Made by a program: the position numbers and the translations under genes. Shown here in pieces: positions 45,800 to 59,900 of a DNA stretch of 64,000 nucleotides; position 1 is the first letter of the stretch, and every line of letters starts with the position of its first letter. Location of the stretch: contig JAQFVV010000143.1 in the NCBI GenBank assembly GCA_028023455.1, positions 906,001-970,000 of the forward strand. Reading direction: 5' to 3'. Below the pieces are notes generated by a model. It was not told where the DNA came from. It made no database searches and worked only from the letters and a program-made list of their open reading frames with translations. Source of the DNA: Epiperipatus broadwayi. Lineage: Eukaryota > Onychophora > Udeonychophora > Euonychophora > Peripatidae.

Positions 45800-48666
45800 A
45801 TATTTTGTTATTATTAAAGTTATATATTTATATATTGTACCAGAACATTATGGTACATGGGTTTAAACTAGGTAATTTCCATCTTATTCAAAATAAAAGG
45901 GCATTTTTTTTAATTAAAAAAAATTAAATTGTATTTCTCATTATAAATTATATTTTTAATTGTTTAAAATGGTAGATTTAAATTATATGTAAACCCCTGC
46001 ATGGTTGCTGTAATCAAAGTAAATTCAATTATTCAGTTTTATTAAACCTTTCAAATAGAGAGAGAGAAAAGTAAACTTATAACATTTTCTTTTCTAAAAG
46101 TTAAAATATTTTGCTTCTTAATTATTTTTTGCATGTTAAACTTATCTCTTTTGTTAGTAAATAAAAAGATTTAATTCATCAGTGAGATCATTCTAATTAA
46201 AAATGAAAGAGATAAAAAAAATTAAAGTAAAACTTTGGTTAGTTTGTCTGCAAGAGTCTGTCATGTAATGGAGAAATTTTGGCTATAAAAATGAGTTTCT
46301 TTCATTATTTTTGCTCATTCCTGCCGCTGTTGTTCTGGAATGCTGACCCAAACTCTGTGGCAAACTATAAAACAAAAACAGAATTATTTTTGCTGCCACA
46401 AGTTCCTTTTTAAAACCATTGATAATAATCATAAGTAAATTTTAGAATAATCTAATTTTCCAACAGAGAAATGGAAAATAAAAACTTCTTTAATGACTAG
46501 TATAAACAAGTAGATCCCAATTTTATAAGTACTGATTGCAGTCATTGTCAGATTATGGTTGGCCTGTTTCTAAAAACGTTTTATTAGAATAATCTGCTGA
46601 AGAATTAACTCTCATAGACAATGCTTTCCAAGAGGCCAAGCCTGCAGACAAATACATTATTATTCCACTTATGCACATACAAGTTAACTTTGAAAGAAAA
46701 TATAAATTTGTTCCAAAACTAACGTAATGGACAGTCCTTTTTTTATTATAATAAATCACCAGCTAATAAATTATAGAAACATCTATTGTGACATTTAAGA
46801 AAATTGATCAAGAAATATACATATGCCCATAACAGCAAATGCAGAGAAAACCAAAATAGTATTTACTTCGAACTATGAATTTAAATGAGCTCAATAATAC
46901 AGAGATAAATCTATGCTATTTTGTTTATTGATATATATATTTTATTTCTTTATATCTGTGAGTGCATAAATTGTCTTTGCATATATATATTTATGTACAT
47001 AAATTTTTTTAATATTATTATTATATGTGTACAAAAAAATCAAATTTATTTCTGGGAATTAGAAAATGAGATTTGAATAATGTATTATTAAATGAGCATT
47101 TCAAAATGTTTATAAAAGCTTAGCAATAGTTGTGTGATTTATAAAAATTATTTATCAAAAGAGAGATTAAAGTGCCAGAAATTATGGGTAATATCTGTCC
47201 AAGAAAAAAAAAAGAGGTAGTTTTATTATGTGATACTGAAATGCCATATTTAGAATGGCTGATGCTCATTAATTATAAATCTTTTCATCATCAAGTAATC
47301 CATTGGATAACTGCTGACAGAATTATAGTGAAAATATAGTTAATCAGTAAAAGTACAGACATAATCAGTCTGGTATATTTGGTTATACATAACTGGGGAA
47401 GTATACATTGAGTGAATAAGATCTTCTGTGAGTCTCTGTTTGCTCAGTACATTTGGACACCCAAATAGGACCAATTATGTGGAGTTCTACTATTCAAAGG
47501 AGTCAAAACATTTACTTAAATTTATGTTTACTCAATGACTTGATAATGTTATTTAAAATAATATTTTAAAATTATTGGGACCCTAAAACAAGAGTCAGAA
47601 TGTTCTACAAATGATAATGTATAAATAAAATTACATATACAGATATATGCTGCATGGAATAAGGAAGGAAGAATGGGTAATTATTATCATTAGTTAAATA
47701 AAAATTAGATTTGGTCATTAACTTTAAAAAAGGGATCAAAGAAAGCAGATGTGTGAGAATTATAAATTAAGTAGGGAAGTTGTAAGATATCTAGGTGGGA
47801 AGATGAACCATTTCTGGTGGATTATGTGGTTGGTACTTATTTTTTTTAATGATAGTTTGAAAGTACATGTTATTAGTCATATTTTAATTAGTATTTATTT
47901 GAAGGTATATCAAGCATGAGGAAATATAGCATTGCTTAAGCAGAAAGACAAACAATATATTTTTTCTCCCAAATAATTTTTAACATTTAAAATAAAATAA
48001 AAAAAATCCCTAGGTCCAAATCATATAAAATGGAGCAACCTCAGTAAAGCAGCAGATATAGAGCAAAGAAAAGAACAATCAGTAGAGATTCCGAGTAAAC
48101 CTAAGAAAATGTATTGATACTGGATAGGTTATTTAAAATGTATCAAGAAGAAAGTACAAAAATGTTACCGGAAATGTAGCAAAAGAGTGAGTTAAAATTT
48201 GAAGAAATAAAGATAAAATATCAAAGTTCACAAGAAGAAAATATGATTATACTGATAGGAACATAAAGAAATGCTAGAAAAAATTGATAAAATGGATGTA
48301 AAAAAAATATATAGTAAATTGCAATATAATATTGAAATTTAAAATTATACTTAATTTATCAAAATACATAATTAAAAGTCCTTCAATCTGGAGATTCTAC
48401 CATTTAACAAGTTGCAGTGTCTGAAAACACCAACATTTATTCATTTTTCTTGAAAACACAGCAAATTTAAATTATATATACAGCATTTGAAATATTTTCT
48501 ATGAGCAATAGATTTTCTAATAACACAAGCACATATATACAGTCAGTCAGTTCTCAGTTTATATTAAAATAGCAAATTTTCAAACTTTAATGGACAAGCT
48601 TCAATCGTCTTCACACCAACACTTCAACATTCATGTCACTGAAAATTTCATGGGAAGCAGTCAAAG
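45800..48666. other. AT-rich DNA without recognisable gene
   Basis: No coding unit is supported. The part 46240-46400 is somewhat GC-richer and could be low-copy sequence. A weak LINE-like fragment around 47715-47800 was considered and not accepted. Confidence 0.5.
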
Positions 48667-48696
48667 AAAGCTCTTGTTGGCATCAACAAGAGCTTT
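48667..48696. repeat. Perfect hairpin, 13-bp stem, 4-nt loop
   Basis: 48667-48679 and 48684-48696 are exact reverse complements (AAAGCTCTTGTTG and its complement) around the loop GCAT. No T-run or host gene signal marks it as a terminator or known RNA. Confidence 0.85.
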
Positions 48697-48763
48697 GAGT
48701 GTTTCATCATCAGAGTTTCAATGATATAAGTGTGGGAGATGGTGACCTGGACCAACTAATTTG

Positions 48764-48910
48764 TGCTGGTTCAGCATGAAAGATAAATATTGGAGATCAT
48801 TTATCTTTTTTACATGTATGTAATTGCTTAAGATTGAGTGCATAGCTATAAAGAGCTTGAAAGTCAGCCCAAATTCCTTCTAATTACATTAAGTTTAGTA
48901 TAGACAATAT
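48764..48910 (+). repeat. Small dispersed repeat shared with 5.29-5.48 kb
   Basis: From CTGGTTCAGCATGAAA a stretch of about 57 bases parallels 5292-5348, including ATTTATCTTTT. Both end in a CCTTC...ATTACAT...TAGACA block. It may be a SINE-like unit. Confidence 0.4.
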
Positions 48911-49424
48911 ATTTATATTTGAATATTATATATGTTTATGTATATTATTCGTACATGTAAATTTATTAAACTTAACGTAAAGTAAATTATTTGGGAACCA
49001 ATTAAATGAAATATTGGAATTTGTTACCTTGAATTTCAATATAAAATCTATTTTGAATCAATTTTCTATTAATACTTTGGAATAAAAAAAACATTAAGTG
49101 GAGTTTTTTTAAAATATATACTTCATAAAGATTTATAAAGAAATGTTTTTGTTTTGCTTTCTACTTATTTATAATACTGTTTTTCTATAATTTGCATTTA
49201 TTGATCAAGAAATAAAAAAGCAGATATATTTATAATTTGAAATTAATAAAATAGAAATACATATACTTGTTAATATATTAGGTATTTTTTATTTATTATA
49301 ATTTCAGATTATAAACTCTATTTTTTTATATAATTGATTGCCAAATAAACAGTATTTTTATATAAAATAATTTGACTATATAAAGATTGTACATAAATAT
49401 TCAGCTATTTGAGTAATATGTAAT
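48911..49424. other. AT-rich spacer
   Basis: No gene is recognised. Confidence 0.5.
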
Positions 49425-49606
49425 ATAATGAGCATGCCAATAGCTCTTAACAAGCTCTTCAGAACATCCCTATCAGACTGATTTCTAGCTCTGGCTTTTG
49501 TCAGTGAGGCATTAGGATATTGTTAAGAGTTGTTGGAATGCTCATTATATAACATTTGTAATACAAACCTATTAAATTAAGTCATGTGATATATAACTTG
49601 ATTTCT
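49425..49606 (-). mobile_element. Short inverted-repeat element related to 36.5-37.4 kb
   Basis: Imperfect ~29-bp TIRs (TATAATGAGCAT...CTCTTAAC at 49426 and its complement ending near 49553) enclose about 70 bp. Flanking 49577-49600 resembles, in reverse complement, the ATATATCACATGA block next to the TIR at 36.5 kb. TIR motifs (TGCTCCAACAAGC-like) are shared. It looks like a deletion derivative of the same family. Confidence 0.6.
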
Positions 49607-50090
49607 TTGCAATTTTATAAGGAATTAAATATAATAGATAGTATTTAATTTTTTTTAAATCTCGATTAAATATAACCCTTTAATCAATAAACATTACTAT
49701 TTCTAAGCTATAGAAAATTTTAACTATGTATTCTAAAGTATTAATAAAATATCTTTGTTAAATATGTTTGAATGATAATTGCTAGGAGAATAATTGATTT
49801 AATAGTTGTTATTCTCAGAATTTGACAAATTAAATTTGGATAAAAGTTATGCTACATGTTGAATTAATTGTAGTAGATAGATTTTTGTTTTGTTTTTTGT
49901 TAAAATATTATTTATTAATCTGTATTAAAATGCATTTAAAACAGTGTTTACTAAAGAATTAGTTAATTCTTATAATATCTATTTGAAATTAGAATTTAAT
50001 GTGTTATGCTTAAGGAAAGCTAGTTTGAATTAGGTTTTAACTTAAATGAGTTTTAGTAAGTAAATTTAGTTTTGCTGTCTCTAAAATATT
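49607..50090. other. AT-rich spacer
   Basis: No gene is recognised. Confidence 0.5.
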
Positions 50091-50886
50091 GATTATTAAT
50101 TTTTTTTATTTTCAAAATTGAAAGTTTATTCACACCCAAAATGGATTTGCAAAATATACATATCAATTACAAAATTTCAATCATAATATGTAGCACACCC
50201 ATGGAATTACATAAAAGTAACATTGAGTATTTCTATTACATTACATTTTTAAAATTACAGTTTTTTCTGTTAATAACACATTAAACTCAGTATTCCATCT
50301 GTGGGTCATATCAACTGTCTAGACTAAATTTTATTATATACAATTCAATTAAATTCTTATCCGCATAATCTTCCTTACTCTACATGAACAAATTTCAATT
50401 TATACATAATTTATTTTAAACTTATCAAAATTCAACTTTTACTTCCACTTATAACATGGCTGTTCAATTTTTCAAGACAAAATCATATATGTAATCTATT
50501 TGTTACATCTAAATAACTTCAAACCACAATACATCTCTCAATATTTTATTGATCAAGAACTATAACATCTAAAAAGAAACTACTCTACAATAAATAGAAC
50601 AAATCTAAAAACCGGTATAATTTTACAATAAACAACAACAAAAAAAATTAAACCAAATTTCTTTCTCTGTAATATTATTCACCAATTGTACATCTTTCCT
50701 TGTCTGCATTTCATTTCCCACTCTTGTAGCATCCATCTTCATATAATAGTTCAGATTCTAGATTAAATAACTTACTTAAGTTTTGTTATTAAATCCAGTT
50801 ATACTATCTCCATGTGCAGTTTTATTACTTAACTACTTCTGGTATTTATCATTGAATTAAACTTATTAATGACCACATTTGGTCTG

Positions 50887-53800
50887 TCAACCATCTCTGG
50901 CAGAATTTCTTATCACCAGCTTTAAATTCTTGTAATGATTCCAAATCATTTTTAATGGATAAATGCCCATACCTTTTTCATAAAGCAGTCTATTCTTGAG
51001 AGTCCAAATCCTAAAGTTTATAAATGATGCAAGTCTAATCCATCCAAAAAATCCTTTCTTGAAGGCCTTAACTAAATCCACACAGGCAGTCTCTTTGTTT
51101 GCAATGAACAACTTTAAAATGTTGTGCAAATTAATCCATGTTTCACATTCTTTCAATATATGTTCCACTGTTTTTTGTTTTCTACACATTGAACAAATAG
51201 AGTCCATACCATAGCTCCATCAATAGTGCAAGAAGGTAGCCATAAGTAAGGCCCCAAGGTTGACCTTGATGAGACAATCAACTAATCTAGGCTCCAATTT
51301 TAGTCACTTAGACAACTTCGAGAACCTTAGAATACCTATTGGAAGTATATTTTCAATATTTGGCTTGTTAGAATTTATAAAATTAAATGTGCTCCAATAA
51401 TTCATATTATTTTGAAATAGTGTTGAGGCAGTGCTGGTCTTGAAATTATCAAGTACCAGCTTCACTTGTTGTATCCAAAGCTTACTCATTTTGGGAGGAG
51501 GTCGATCTGTAGGAATAATTTCTTGAGGCAGAATTGGACCAGCCATCTCTGGCTTATTAATAAAAAGTTTGCATAAAATATTGTGTGTGCTTTGCACTAA
51601 AAATGTCCTAATTGAGTGTAGGCTTAATCCATTTTGTTGTCTAGGTCTTTGTAGGAGGCTTAGGCTGATAACAGGAGCCTCCCCCCCAACATAATTTCCT
51701 ACATTGGGTTTCAAGGTTTTTTACGAAGTCTTTCATTGGAGAAAACCCCACAAAGAAATATGTTATTTTTGGAAGCATGACTGCATCAACAATGCTATTT
51801 TCCCAAATATAGACAAATAGATTTTGCTCAGGGAAGTGAAAAATTTCCCTGTTTTATTTAATAAAACATCTTGGATTTCTTTCCTTATTTTAAAAGGGGA
51901 GAAAGCAAGATGGAATCCCAGGAACTTTTGAGAATGAGCCTTAAACTTGCTGGGAATTTGCTTTCCAGTCCTAATTGACCATAGGGCCAATTTCTTCTCA
52001 TTGACCCTTAGACTGAATTCTAATTCGAATCACTCCAAGAGCTCCTCCAGCTTTTCAAACTCCTCCAGTAAAGAGGAATACCACCACATCATCCATATTG
52101 CAATGTGATAGATATTCTCCTTCAGCAAAGGAATGGCTATCCCTTTAAGAGATGCCTCAATGCTTAACAGGAAGGGATTCCCATAAGATGTAAATAGAAG
52201 TGCACTCAGAGGTGAGCCCTATCGAATGGAAACATAGGGCTGAAAACCTGGAGCGATTCATCCATCCAGAGAGAGAAACATCACAAATTTTGCAAAAGGT
52301 TCTCTATCATCTGGGGGTATGCTGGAGGCACTTTGAGTTTCTCCAAAACTCTCAAGAGTATGTCAACTCTGACACAATCAAAGGCTGCAGTGAAATCAAG
52401 CTGAACTGTGACTGGCTGAGACATCTTTTTCATGTGTAATGTTCTACCAGGAGGCAAAATTGACTTACCGCATCAGCCATCAAACTCTCCTCTTGGCAAA
52501 CTGATAGGCAGACAGCTGGGCTAAGATGTTAATTTGTATATCAACCTTAATCAGGCCCTCAACTCTCTTTATTAGTAGATGGATCATTGATATGGGCCTA
52601 AGATTCCTCCAGTCCTGAGAGCCCTCCAGCTTCTTGATCAAGAAAACCATAGCTATTGGGTTGATCCTTGGAAGTTTCTGGCTGCCATCAGCCAACAAAT
52701 CTGCATTTCCTTTATAATGGGTGCTGTAAATGCACTCAGATGAAGTAAGAGGAATCTGGAAATTCCATGCAAACCAGGATTCATCTTCTCAGGCATCAAT
52801 TTAATTCTTTGAATAATCCTACTTTCTGCAATTTTATGTGTTGGTGATTTCTCTACATTAAAAAATTTCTCTAGTAATCATTGCTCCTGGAGGTTGAAAC
52901 TTTTCAGCATAATAATCATGAATTTTGGTAAGCATGGAAGTCCCAGCATATAGATTGCTGTCCATCTCAATTACCCACAGCACCTTTGCATTCCTGCCAG
53001 ATCCAAGGGCCCACCTATGGTAGCCCCTAGACCAACAGTTTTGGTGGTGAATAAATTGTTGCATCCTCTTGATTGAGAGGTACTTGGCAAACATTCTCTG
53101 TGAAGCTTTATATCTTGGATTTTATTTTGATGATCAAGTCAATATTTTGGGCTCCAAGAGGCAACCCAATCAATTTACTGGCTATTTTATCAATTTCTCC
53201 CATAATGTGTATTGGACCTCAGGATTTAGAGGTCAAATTATTTATTAGTTTTTCCCAAATCTTGGTGAATTGCATCCATGCATCACATGCTGGAAGCCTA
53301 TGTAGATTGACTTTATTAAATAAAATGTAGATCTCCAAAATCAATTGAGTATTAATGTTGGCATGAGTCAACATCCTTATTGTTCTTGGGACCTCTGACA
53401 ACACTAAATTCAAGTGAAAAGTGGTCTGAGAACACTGTTGGCTGAAGTGCCACTGTTAAGGTATTAAATAATATTGGGGAGACAAAGAGCAGGTTTATCA
53501 AGGTCTTTGCATTTCTATTATAAAAAGAAGATGTTTCCAGAAAAAGATGTCTACAACTAATTAAAGGTATGTTGATTGACTGAATATATCTAATTTGAAA
53601 ATTATCATAAGTAAAATTAAAATCAACTATTATCATGGAGAAGGGATTTGTTCTCAGTGATATATTGATGTATTGTATTACTTAATGAATTATTTCAGGC
53701 TGTCTTGTTAAATGCACATTAATTACATTAAATGTAAAATTACAAAATTTTATTATTGCAATAAGACAATTGATCTTAAAGAAATTAATTGGTGACTTTT

Positions 53801-54026
53801 GTTTAATATAATGGCAACCCTCCCACAGCAACAGTGGAGAAGGAATAATGAAAAAAACCTAGTGAGTTAATTTTTTCCAATTATTAGTGGATCAGTTTGG
53901 AGATGCATCTTTGTCTCCCCAAGACACAGAATATTGGGAGCCTGAGTTCTAAACTAATGCTCTAAGGCAAAGGCTCTATTACGAGAATTCAGACCCCATA
54001 ATATTGATGGATGTGATCTTGATCAT
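50887..54026 (-). pseudogene. Family A ORF2 (copy A6): endonuclease, RT and CCHC domain
   Basis: It starts at the ATG 54026 (M-I-K-I-T-S-I-N-I). After a frameshift come G-L-N-S-R-N-R, C-L-G-E-T-K (Glu box, Gln to Gly) and G-R-V-A-I-I-L-N. V-D-F-N is at about 53630 and F-S-D-H-F-S-L-E-F at about 53425. The linker C-W-S-R-G-Y-H-R-W-A-L-G is near 53010-53045. RT shows L-R-P-I-S (about 52600), motif A Q-L-D-F-T-A-A-F-D (about 52380-52408), motif B G-S-P-L-S-A-L-L-F (about 52200) and motif C N-M-D-D (about 52090), a YMDD with Tyr changed. The CCHC C-S-M-C...H....C is near 51150-51195, and the last stop at 50887. Numerous frame changes make it inactive. Confidence 0.8.
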
Positions 54027-54068
54027 GAATAATGAGGATTATATCTTTTGAATAAAAAGCTCTAGTCT

Positions 54069-56795
54069 TCATCAGTTATTACTTCCAGTCTCTTTAAGCT
54101 TATCCAATTCTACCTCATGCTCTTGGATCAAGACTATCTCCTCCTGGTCAATAACAAAGAGGATCCAGGCTCAACATCTGGCTTATTCAATCTGGCTTCA
54201 TAGTTTTGTGGTATAACCATATCAATTTTGCACTCTGAAATATCTTCAGAACTTGTCTCAATAAGAAAGTCTGCTAAACCTGGAGAGTTGAGTCAGGACT
54301 TTTTTTACCAGGAAATGGAAGAGATACAGTTAATTGATCTGAAAATCTATCAGATATTCTGTGGGCACATGTTCAATATCTGAAATAGCCTTAGGAGATG
54401 CAGAGGTTGAAAGCTTGGGTCTAAATTTCCTCTTTCTTTGAGGGAGCCCACTAATTCCACCTTTCGCTTCTTTACTCTCTTGGACTGAGACTTCAGAATT
54501 GATAGACCTCAGTTTTTCCATTGAAGAGCCAATATCATTACATATAGAAGATCTTCTTAGAGTCTCATATTGAAAGGAAATTTCTTCTTCCATTTGCTGG
54601 TCTTCTATTTCTTGATGTCTCTGACTATTTACTAAATCTCTTGTGTCACTTCTTTGTTCAACTCTTGAAACCACTGTGGGCCTTGGGGCTTGTTGGTTTT
54701 TTTTTTTAATTGGGCATCTGTGATTTCTCTTTTTTATAGCCCCACACCAATTGCACTTCCTATTTAGACAATCTCTCATTAATTGCCCACACTGCTTACA
54801 AAGAAAGCACTGTGGGGCTATACCTTTCAAAATAATGATCAATGGTGATTCATTATAATCCACAAGGGCAGGTATTAGTAACGGTGAAATTCTCTTCTTT
54901 AGCAATATTTTAAATGCTGTTGTATTTGTCAATATTTGGTCATCTAAATATTTAATTGACTAATATTGAAAATTCAAAATCTTCTCAAAATGGCCAAGAA
55001 TTTTTTTGAAGTCTGCAAACTTGAAATTAATTCCACAGTTGTGGACAGTTTCTTCTAGGCATGTTGGTTTATTAAGATCAATTACTACCAGAAAAAGATT
55101 TGCTTTGAAATTGTTCTTGAATGTTTCCTTGATGAATGAATTGTTAAACTGTATAATCATGTATCTATTATTTAGATGGAATAATATTTTGTATATTGAT
55201 TGTCCAAGGCCCTGCTATTTAAGGAGCCTATACAAATCATGGATAGGAAATTTAAAATAATTTAGGTATTTATCCATGGTCAACATAATAAGAGCATTTT
55301 CATGCTTATGAGTCTGAAAAGATCTCAAAAGAACTGCCAGAATTGATTGCCTGATTTTTTTTGAAATTATTGAGTGTAACTCTGGATTATTCCTAAGTTC
55401 CTCTATGATATTACTTTGAGGATCAGAAGTAATTTCTTCCATCAGATCTCTTTCTTCATTAGCAAAAATTTGCAGTGATTTAAATAACTTTCATTTTGTT
55501 CATATTCTTGGGATTTGTTTCCCATGTTTATATAATTTAAATTTTTTTTGAGTTACTATTAATCATAGCTTTCTAAGCATAGGACTTTAGTTCAGTTCTT
55601 TTCACATTTTGAATTTCTTTAGTCCATATCAATGGAACTTGCTTAGTAAAGTTTGAATTATTATTAGATTTTCAATGGTGGAAAAGTTGAGCTTGAGAGA
55701 TGCTTAAAATTTCACTGTAAATGATTCTAAGGGTTATTTATTTTGTCTTTAGGATTACTATTCTGATTTCTTTGATTTTCTTCAAATTTTTTTGAGCCTA
55801 GAGTATTTTCAACAGGAAACATTTTTAATTTTGAATTTTCAATAGTAGAAATTTTACTTTTTAGATGTGTTAAATGTACATTTTTAGTTTTTGCCCTTTC
55901 TGAAACATTTTTCTGATAAAAAACATTTTTAAGGTCTTTTATGGAACTGTTTATGTCTTTATTTATCTTTGAATCACTTTTAAAACCTTCATAAAATTAT
56001 TTATTACTTGTTATTTCACTGGTCTGATTCATTTTGCTTTTATTTGCTGATTCATTTCTTCCCCGGGTCTGAAAATGATTCTCTCCTAAAGTAGAAGATT
56101 CAAATTGATGCTTTATATAATTTTTAGACTTTAAATGTCTATTTTCTGCTTTATTTTCATTACCGTTTTCATTTAATGCTATTTTTTTAAATGTGATTTT
56201 TTCAATGGCGCCACCTCTGCGCTGTTGTTTTTCCTATATCCCCCTTCCCCTTCATCAGAAAAATCCAAAACTGGTCTTAAATCAAAGGTCTCATCATCCT
56301 CTGTCATATAAGTTCTTAAAATTGAGATTGAATTTAATTCCTGACCACTTTTTTTTGCTTTGACCATTTTCCCCACTGTCGATGACTTCTGGTTCGTCAT
56401 GAAAATATCGTAACTTTTGAAAGTCACTGGTTTTTTCAATATAACTTTTTTGTTCTTTAGAGTTTTCACTTAATTCTTTTTTGTTTTGTTAATTTTGTTA
56501 TTCTTCATCATATTTGTTTTGTTATTAACATCAAAACCAGGATTTAAATTGTCTAATTCTGTAGATTCTCAAAATCACTTTTTTCTATAATTTTTCCTGT
56601 TATACTTTCACTGTTCTTAAGTCTATTTGGGAGTCATAATGAGGGATTCTTTTCATAATCACTATTAACTTGCCATTTCTTTCTGATATTCTTCTTACTA
56701 ACAATTTTGAAATCATTTGCCAAGGTAACACTCGTTTCTTGAGAATTTAGTAATTTATTTTTGCTTTTCACTTTTGATTTTGCATTGGCAGCCAT
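54069..56795 (-). pseudogene. Family A ORF1 (copy A6)
   Basis: The ATG is at 56795-56793, followed by M-A-A-N-A-K-S-K and a lysine-rich stretch. An acidic/serine-rich piece is at 56469-56179. The conserved mid region follows (55442-55215 with Y-F-K-F, and 55160-54960). The knuckle region 54932-54330 has C-F-L-C...C, where the His is replaced by Gln, then C-N-W-C...H...C. The C-terminus is Glu-rich. The end, in another frame, is near 54069. Frameshifts lie near 56600, 55500, 55200 and 54945. ORF1p would coat the element RNA. The spacing to ORF2 is about 40 bp. Confidence 0.7.
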
Positions 56796-56998
56796 TTATA
56801 TCGAATTACTTTAGCAATTAAATTGACTTTTCTACTTAAATGTAGCTTCTTCTTGAATAATAAAAGTTTTTTTAATAATAAAAAATATACATACAAATTT
56901 TTTTGAGTATTCACTTTTGCAATTCACTCCACTTTAAGTGTGAATAAGCCTTTTTAGGCATGACACCTAAACAGTAGACTGCTACAGATTATTAATTT

Positions 56999-59900
56999 GC
57001 AGTGAATTTTTATAGTTTTCTTAATCATGTCCAGTATACATGTGTGTGTGCAAATATTTGTGCATGTTTCTTAAAAAGGATTGTAAAAGTGTCAGGTGCC
57101 ATATTGAATTATAAAAAAACTGACTTGAGAAACAATTTTTACAATAACTTCAGTTTTAATAATGTTAGCATAAAAAGCTTTACATTGATTGAAACTAGAA
57201 ACAGTACAGAAAACAATAAGGCTAAGATAAATAGTGATTACCATTTAAAAAATAAGGTAAAAAAGAAATTTCAGCATCCAACATAATTATTACTTTATTG
57301 TTTGTTCATAATTTCTCATTAATTAATTTTAATTTACATCTTTATTGATAATTTCTTTGTATTCCTCACAAAATTATCTTTCAAACAATATATAATACGT
57401 TTTACCTGAGATAATTCGTAGCTTCAGAATCTCCAAAACTATTCACATAAAAATTCTTCATTTTTATCTTGTACCCCAAATGTTACATTTCAAAGACATG
57501 GCTCTTTGGCTATCTAAAACTAGAAGTTGTAAATTATTGTCAATGATAAAATGATTTTCATCTCTTCATTTTATATTTTTATGTACATCAATGATGTTTA
57601 TATTCTTTATGCACACCAGTGATGCTATGTTATATTTATTGTCCCACAGAGATATAATTTATTTGCATATAGCTCATTTGCTAGCAATAGATTTGAAAAT
57701 AAGGTGATGCAAGATGTGGCAAAACTATTGACTTCACAGCATGATTATCAAAGCATAGGCAAGAATCAAAATTTGATTCTTTGCCTGCATACAATTCCAT
57801 GTGATATATATATAACCATTGTGGATATCATCACACACACCATTTGAAATCTTTCTTTATTGGTTTTAAGTGTTTATATTTTCACATGGTACTACGCCCA
57901 GTAAATTTTGTGATTGCATTATTGCAATCTTTCTGTACATCTGATAATCAGTCTTAAAATTTACATTGCACTGTTCTATATATGTAAATCATTATTTGTT
58001 ATACAAATGCAAACATGCAAGTGCAAACACAAATACTCTAATACAAATATAAACACATTAATAAATAATTCAACCTTTTGAGAATCATTATGTGTATAAA
58101 ATAAGGTTGCCTCAAACTTGGATCAGAGATTCAAAATTACATTGTACATAAACCACTTTTGTTATACTTGAATACAAATTTGTATACTGTATAATAAAGA
58201 GCATAAATGAGTTAATATTATATAATTTATATAGTACACAGACATACCAATACAAACACAAAACACATTAATAAATTGTACCATTTATCAAATAATTTTT
58301 ATTAAATTTAAAATATTATTCAAATAATTAAAAAATTAAAATTGAATACTTATGACTGATATTCTGTGATTACATTTTTATTGCATTGAAGGCCTTGAAA
58401 TGCAAATTATTGGCTTATTTTTAATCCATTTTATTACTGACTTTGGCTGATTAAAAAAATCTGCCTTTGTTTTTTCCATACAAACTAGTAAATTCAGCAG
58501 AAAAGAAAAATTAAATGAACCTATTACTAAAAATATTAATAAAAAATTCAAATTTTATTTGATTTCAACTCATGACACACCATTTAAAAGAGATTTTCAA
58601 GCAGCAATGAATGCCAGGATTTCTGTTGTCACTATAGTTTTTACACTATTTGAAAAAGAAAAAATTTCAATGAATCAGCTGACACAATCATATGACGTGC
58701 TACAACAGAGCAACCTCTTAAAGTAAAATATATTTGCTTTAAATTAAGTAGATAATTTTATTAAATAATTAAGATAAAATTAAAATTAATTAATTATTTT
58801 CACTGTCTAGATATCATGAGGTTAAATGTATTCTTAGATGTCTTAATTAATAATTCAGGTCAAATCTATTTTTATGCGATCTGATAATCAAAAAGTTAGA
58901 GTTGCACTGATTTTAAAAATCCCATCCCAATACCAGTTTATGACTGATTGAGTGAAAAGAACAAGAATCCATATTAAAATGAAAAAAACTGAAAAAAATA
59001 AAATAACTTCTTACTTGTTTTATTTCTTCTTTTTACTTCTTAATTATTTTTAAAACTTATTTGTTCAGTTTATTTGAAGTACTTATTATTTTATCAGTTA
59101 AATAATGTTGGGGTAGCCAAAGTCGTTTAAGTAATTTGACTCTGTCAGTACATGTTCACCTGCCCATAAACAATAACTCATTGGAAAATACAAAAAGCTT
59201 TATTGTTATGAAGAAAATTCTAGAGAGTTCTGAAATAACATCTACTGGATAGACCATTAAGCTGGAAAGTTATATATATATATGTTTAATTTACCATCTC
59301 TATAGACTTTTATTTAATTTTGAAACTTTTTCTATAAAAACCATTTTATTAACACTTTATCATTCAAAGTTTTAAATTAGTTACATAATCTAATGCCAAT
59401 ATTATATGATATTGTCTTTTATATTCCATTAAATGTCTTACTTTAGAAGAAAAGTAATTTATGCAAACAATTAATTTAATAACTGAAATACAGTTATTAT
59501 CATTATATCAGGAATTATTTTTGAAAAATATTATATCTTTAATTAATAAAATGAATGCAATAATGAATTCTTTTAAAGTTATCATTAGTTTAAAAGACAA
59601 AATAAAGTAGTCATTTTAAATTGCTTTATCTAATTATGATATAAGAAGATGTTATCCAGATTGATTTTCTTAATATTTTGGGGAAAACATTATATATCTG
59701 TATTACCTATAAAAGGATATCTTAGCATCATTATAATTTATCTATTCATTTATTGGAAGTATATTTATTGCTCTACATAAAAAGAGAGATAATTTGAAAT
59801 TTGCTTCATGTCTTAATATTGTCAACATATCTCAATTTCATTGTGGAACTGTTTATCCATTTATTATTGACCTTGCTGTACCAGTTCTCTGCACTTCTCC

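Larger units (their letters stand above)
50103..56986 (-). mobile_element. LINE family A copy A6, full length (~6.9 kb) with candidate 12-bp TSD
   Basis: This minus-strand L1/Tx1-like element is complete from 5' UTR (56986-56796) through ORF1 and ORF2 to an A-rich tail (T-rich on plus, 50103-50115) preceded by AATAAA. GATTATTAATTT borders both ends (50091-50102 and 56987-56998). It is the best reference in the window for family A architecture. Confidence 0.8.

Noticed and set aside
47700-48260. Possible LINE RT remnant (F-K-K-G near 47722 and a W-I-G-Y-L-like piece near 48120)
   Set aside because: Only isolated short words match, with stops in between and no ordered series of RT motifs.
52200-52439. 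79-codon plus-strand frame
   Set aside because: Antisense to RT motifs A and B of copy A6.
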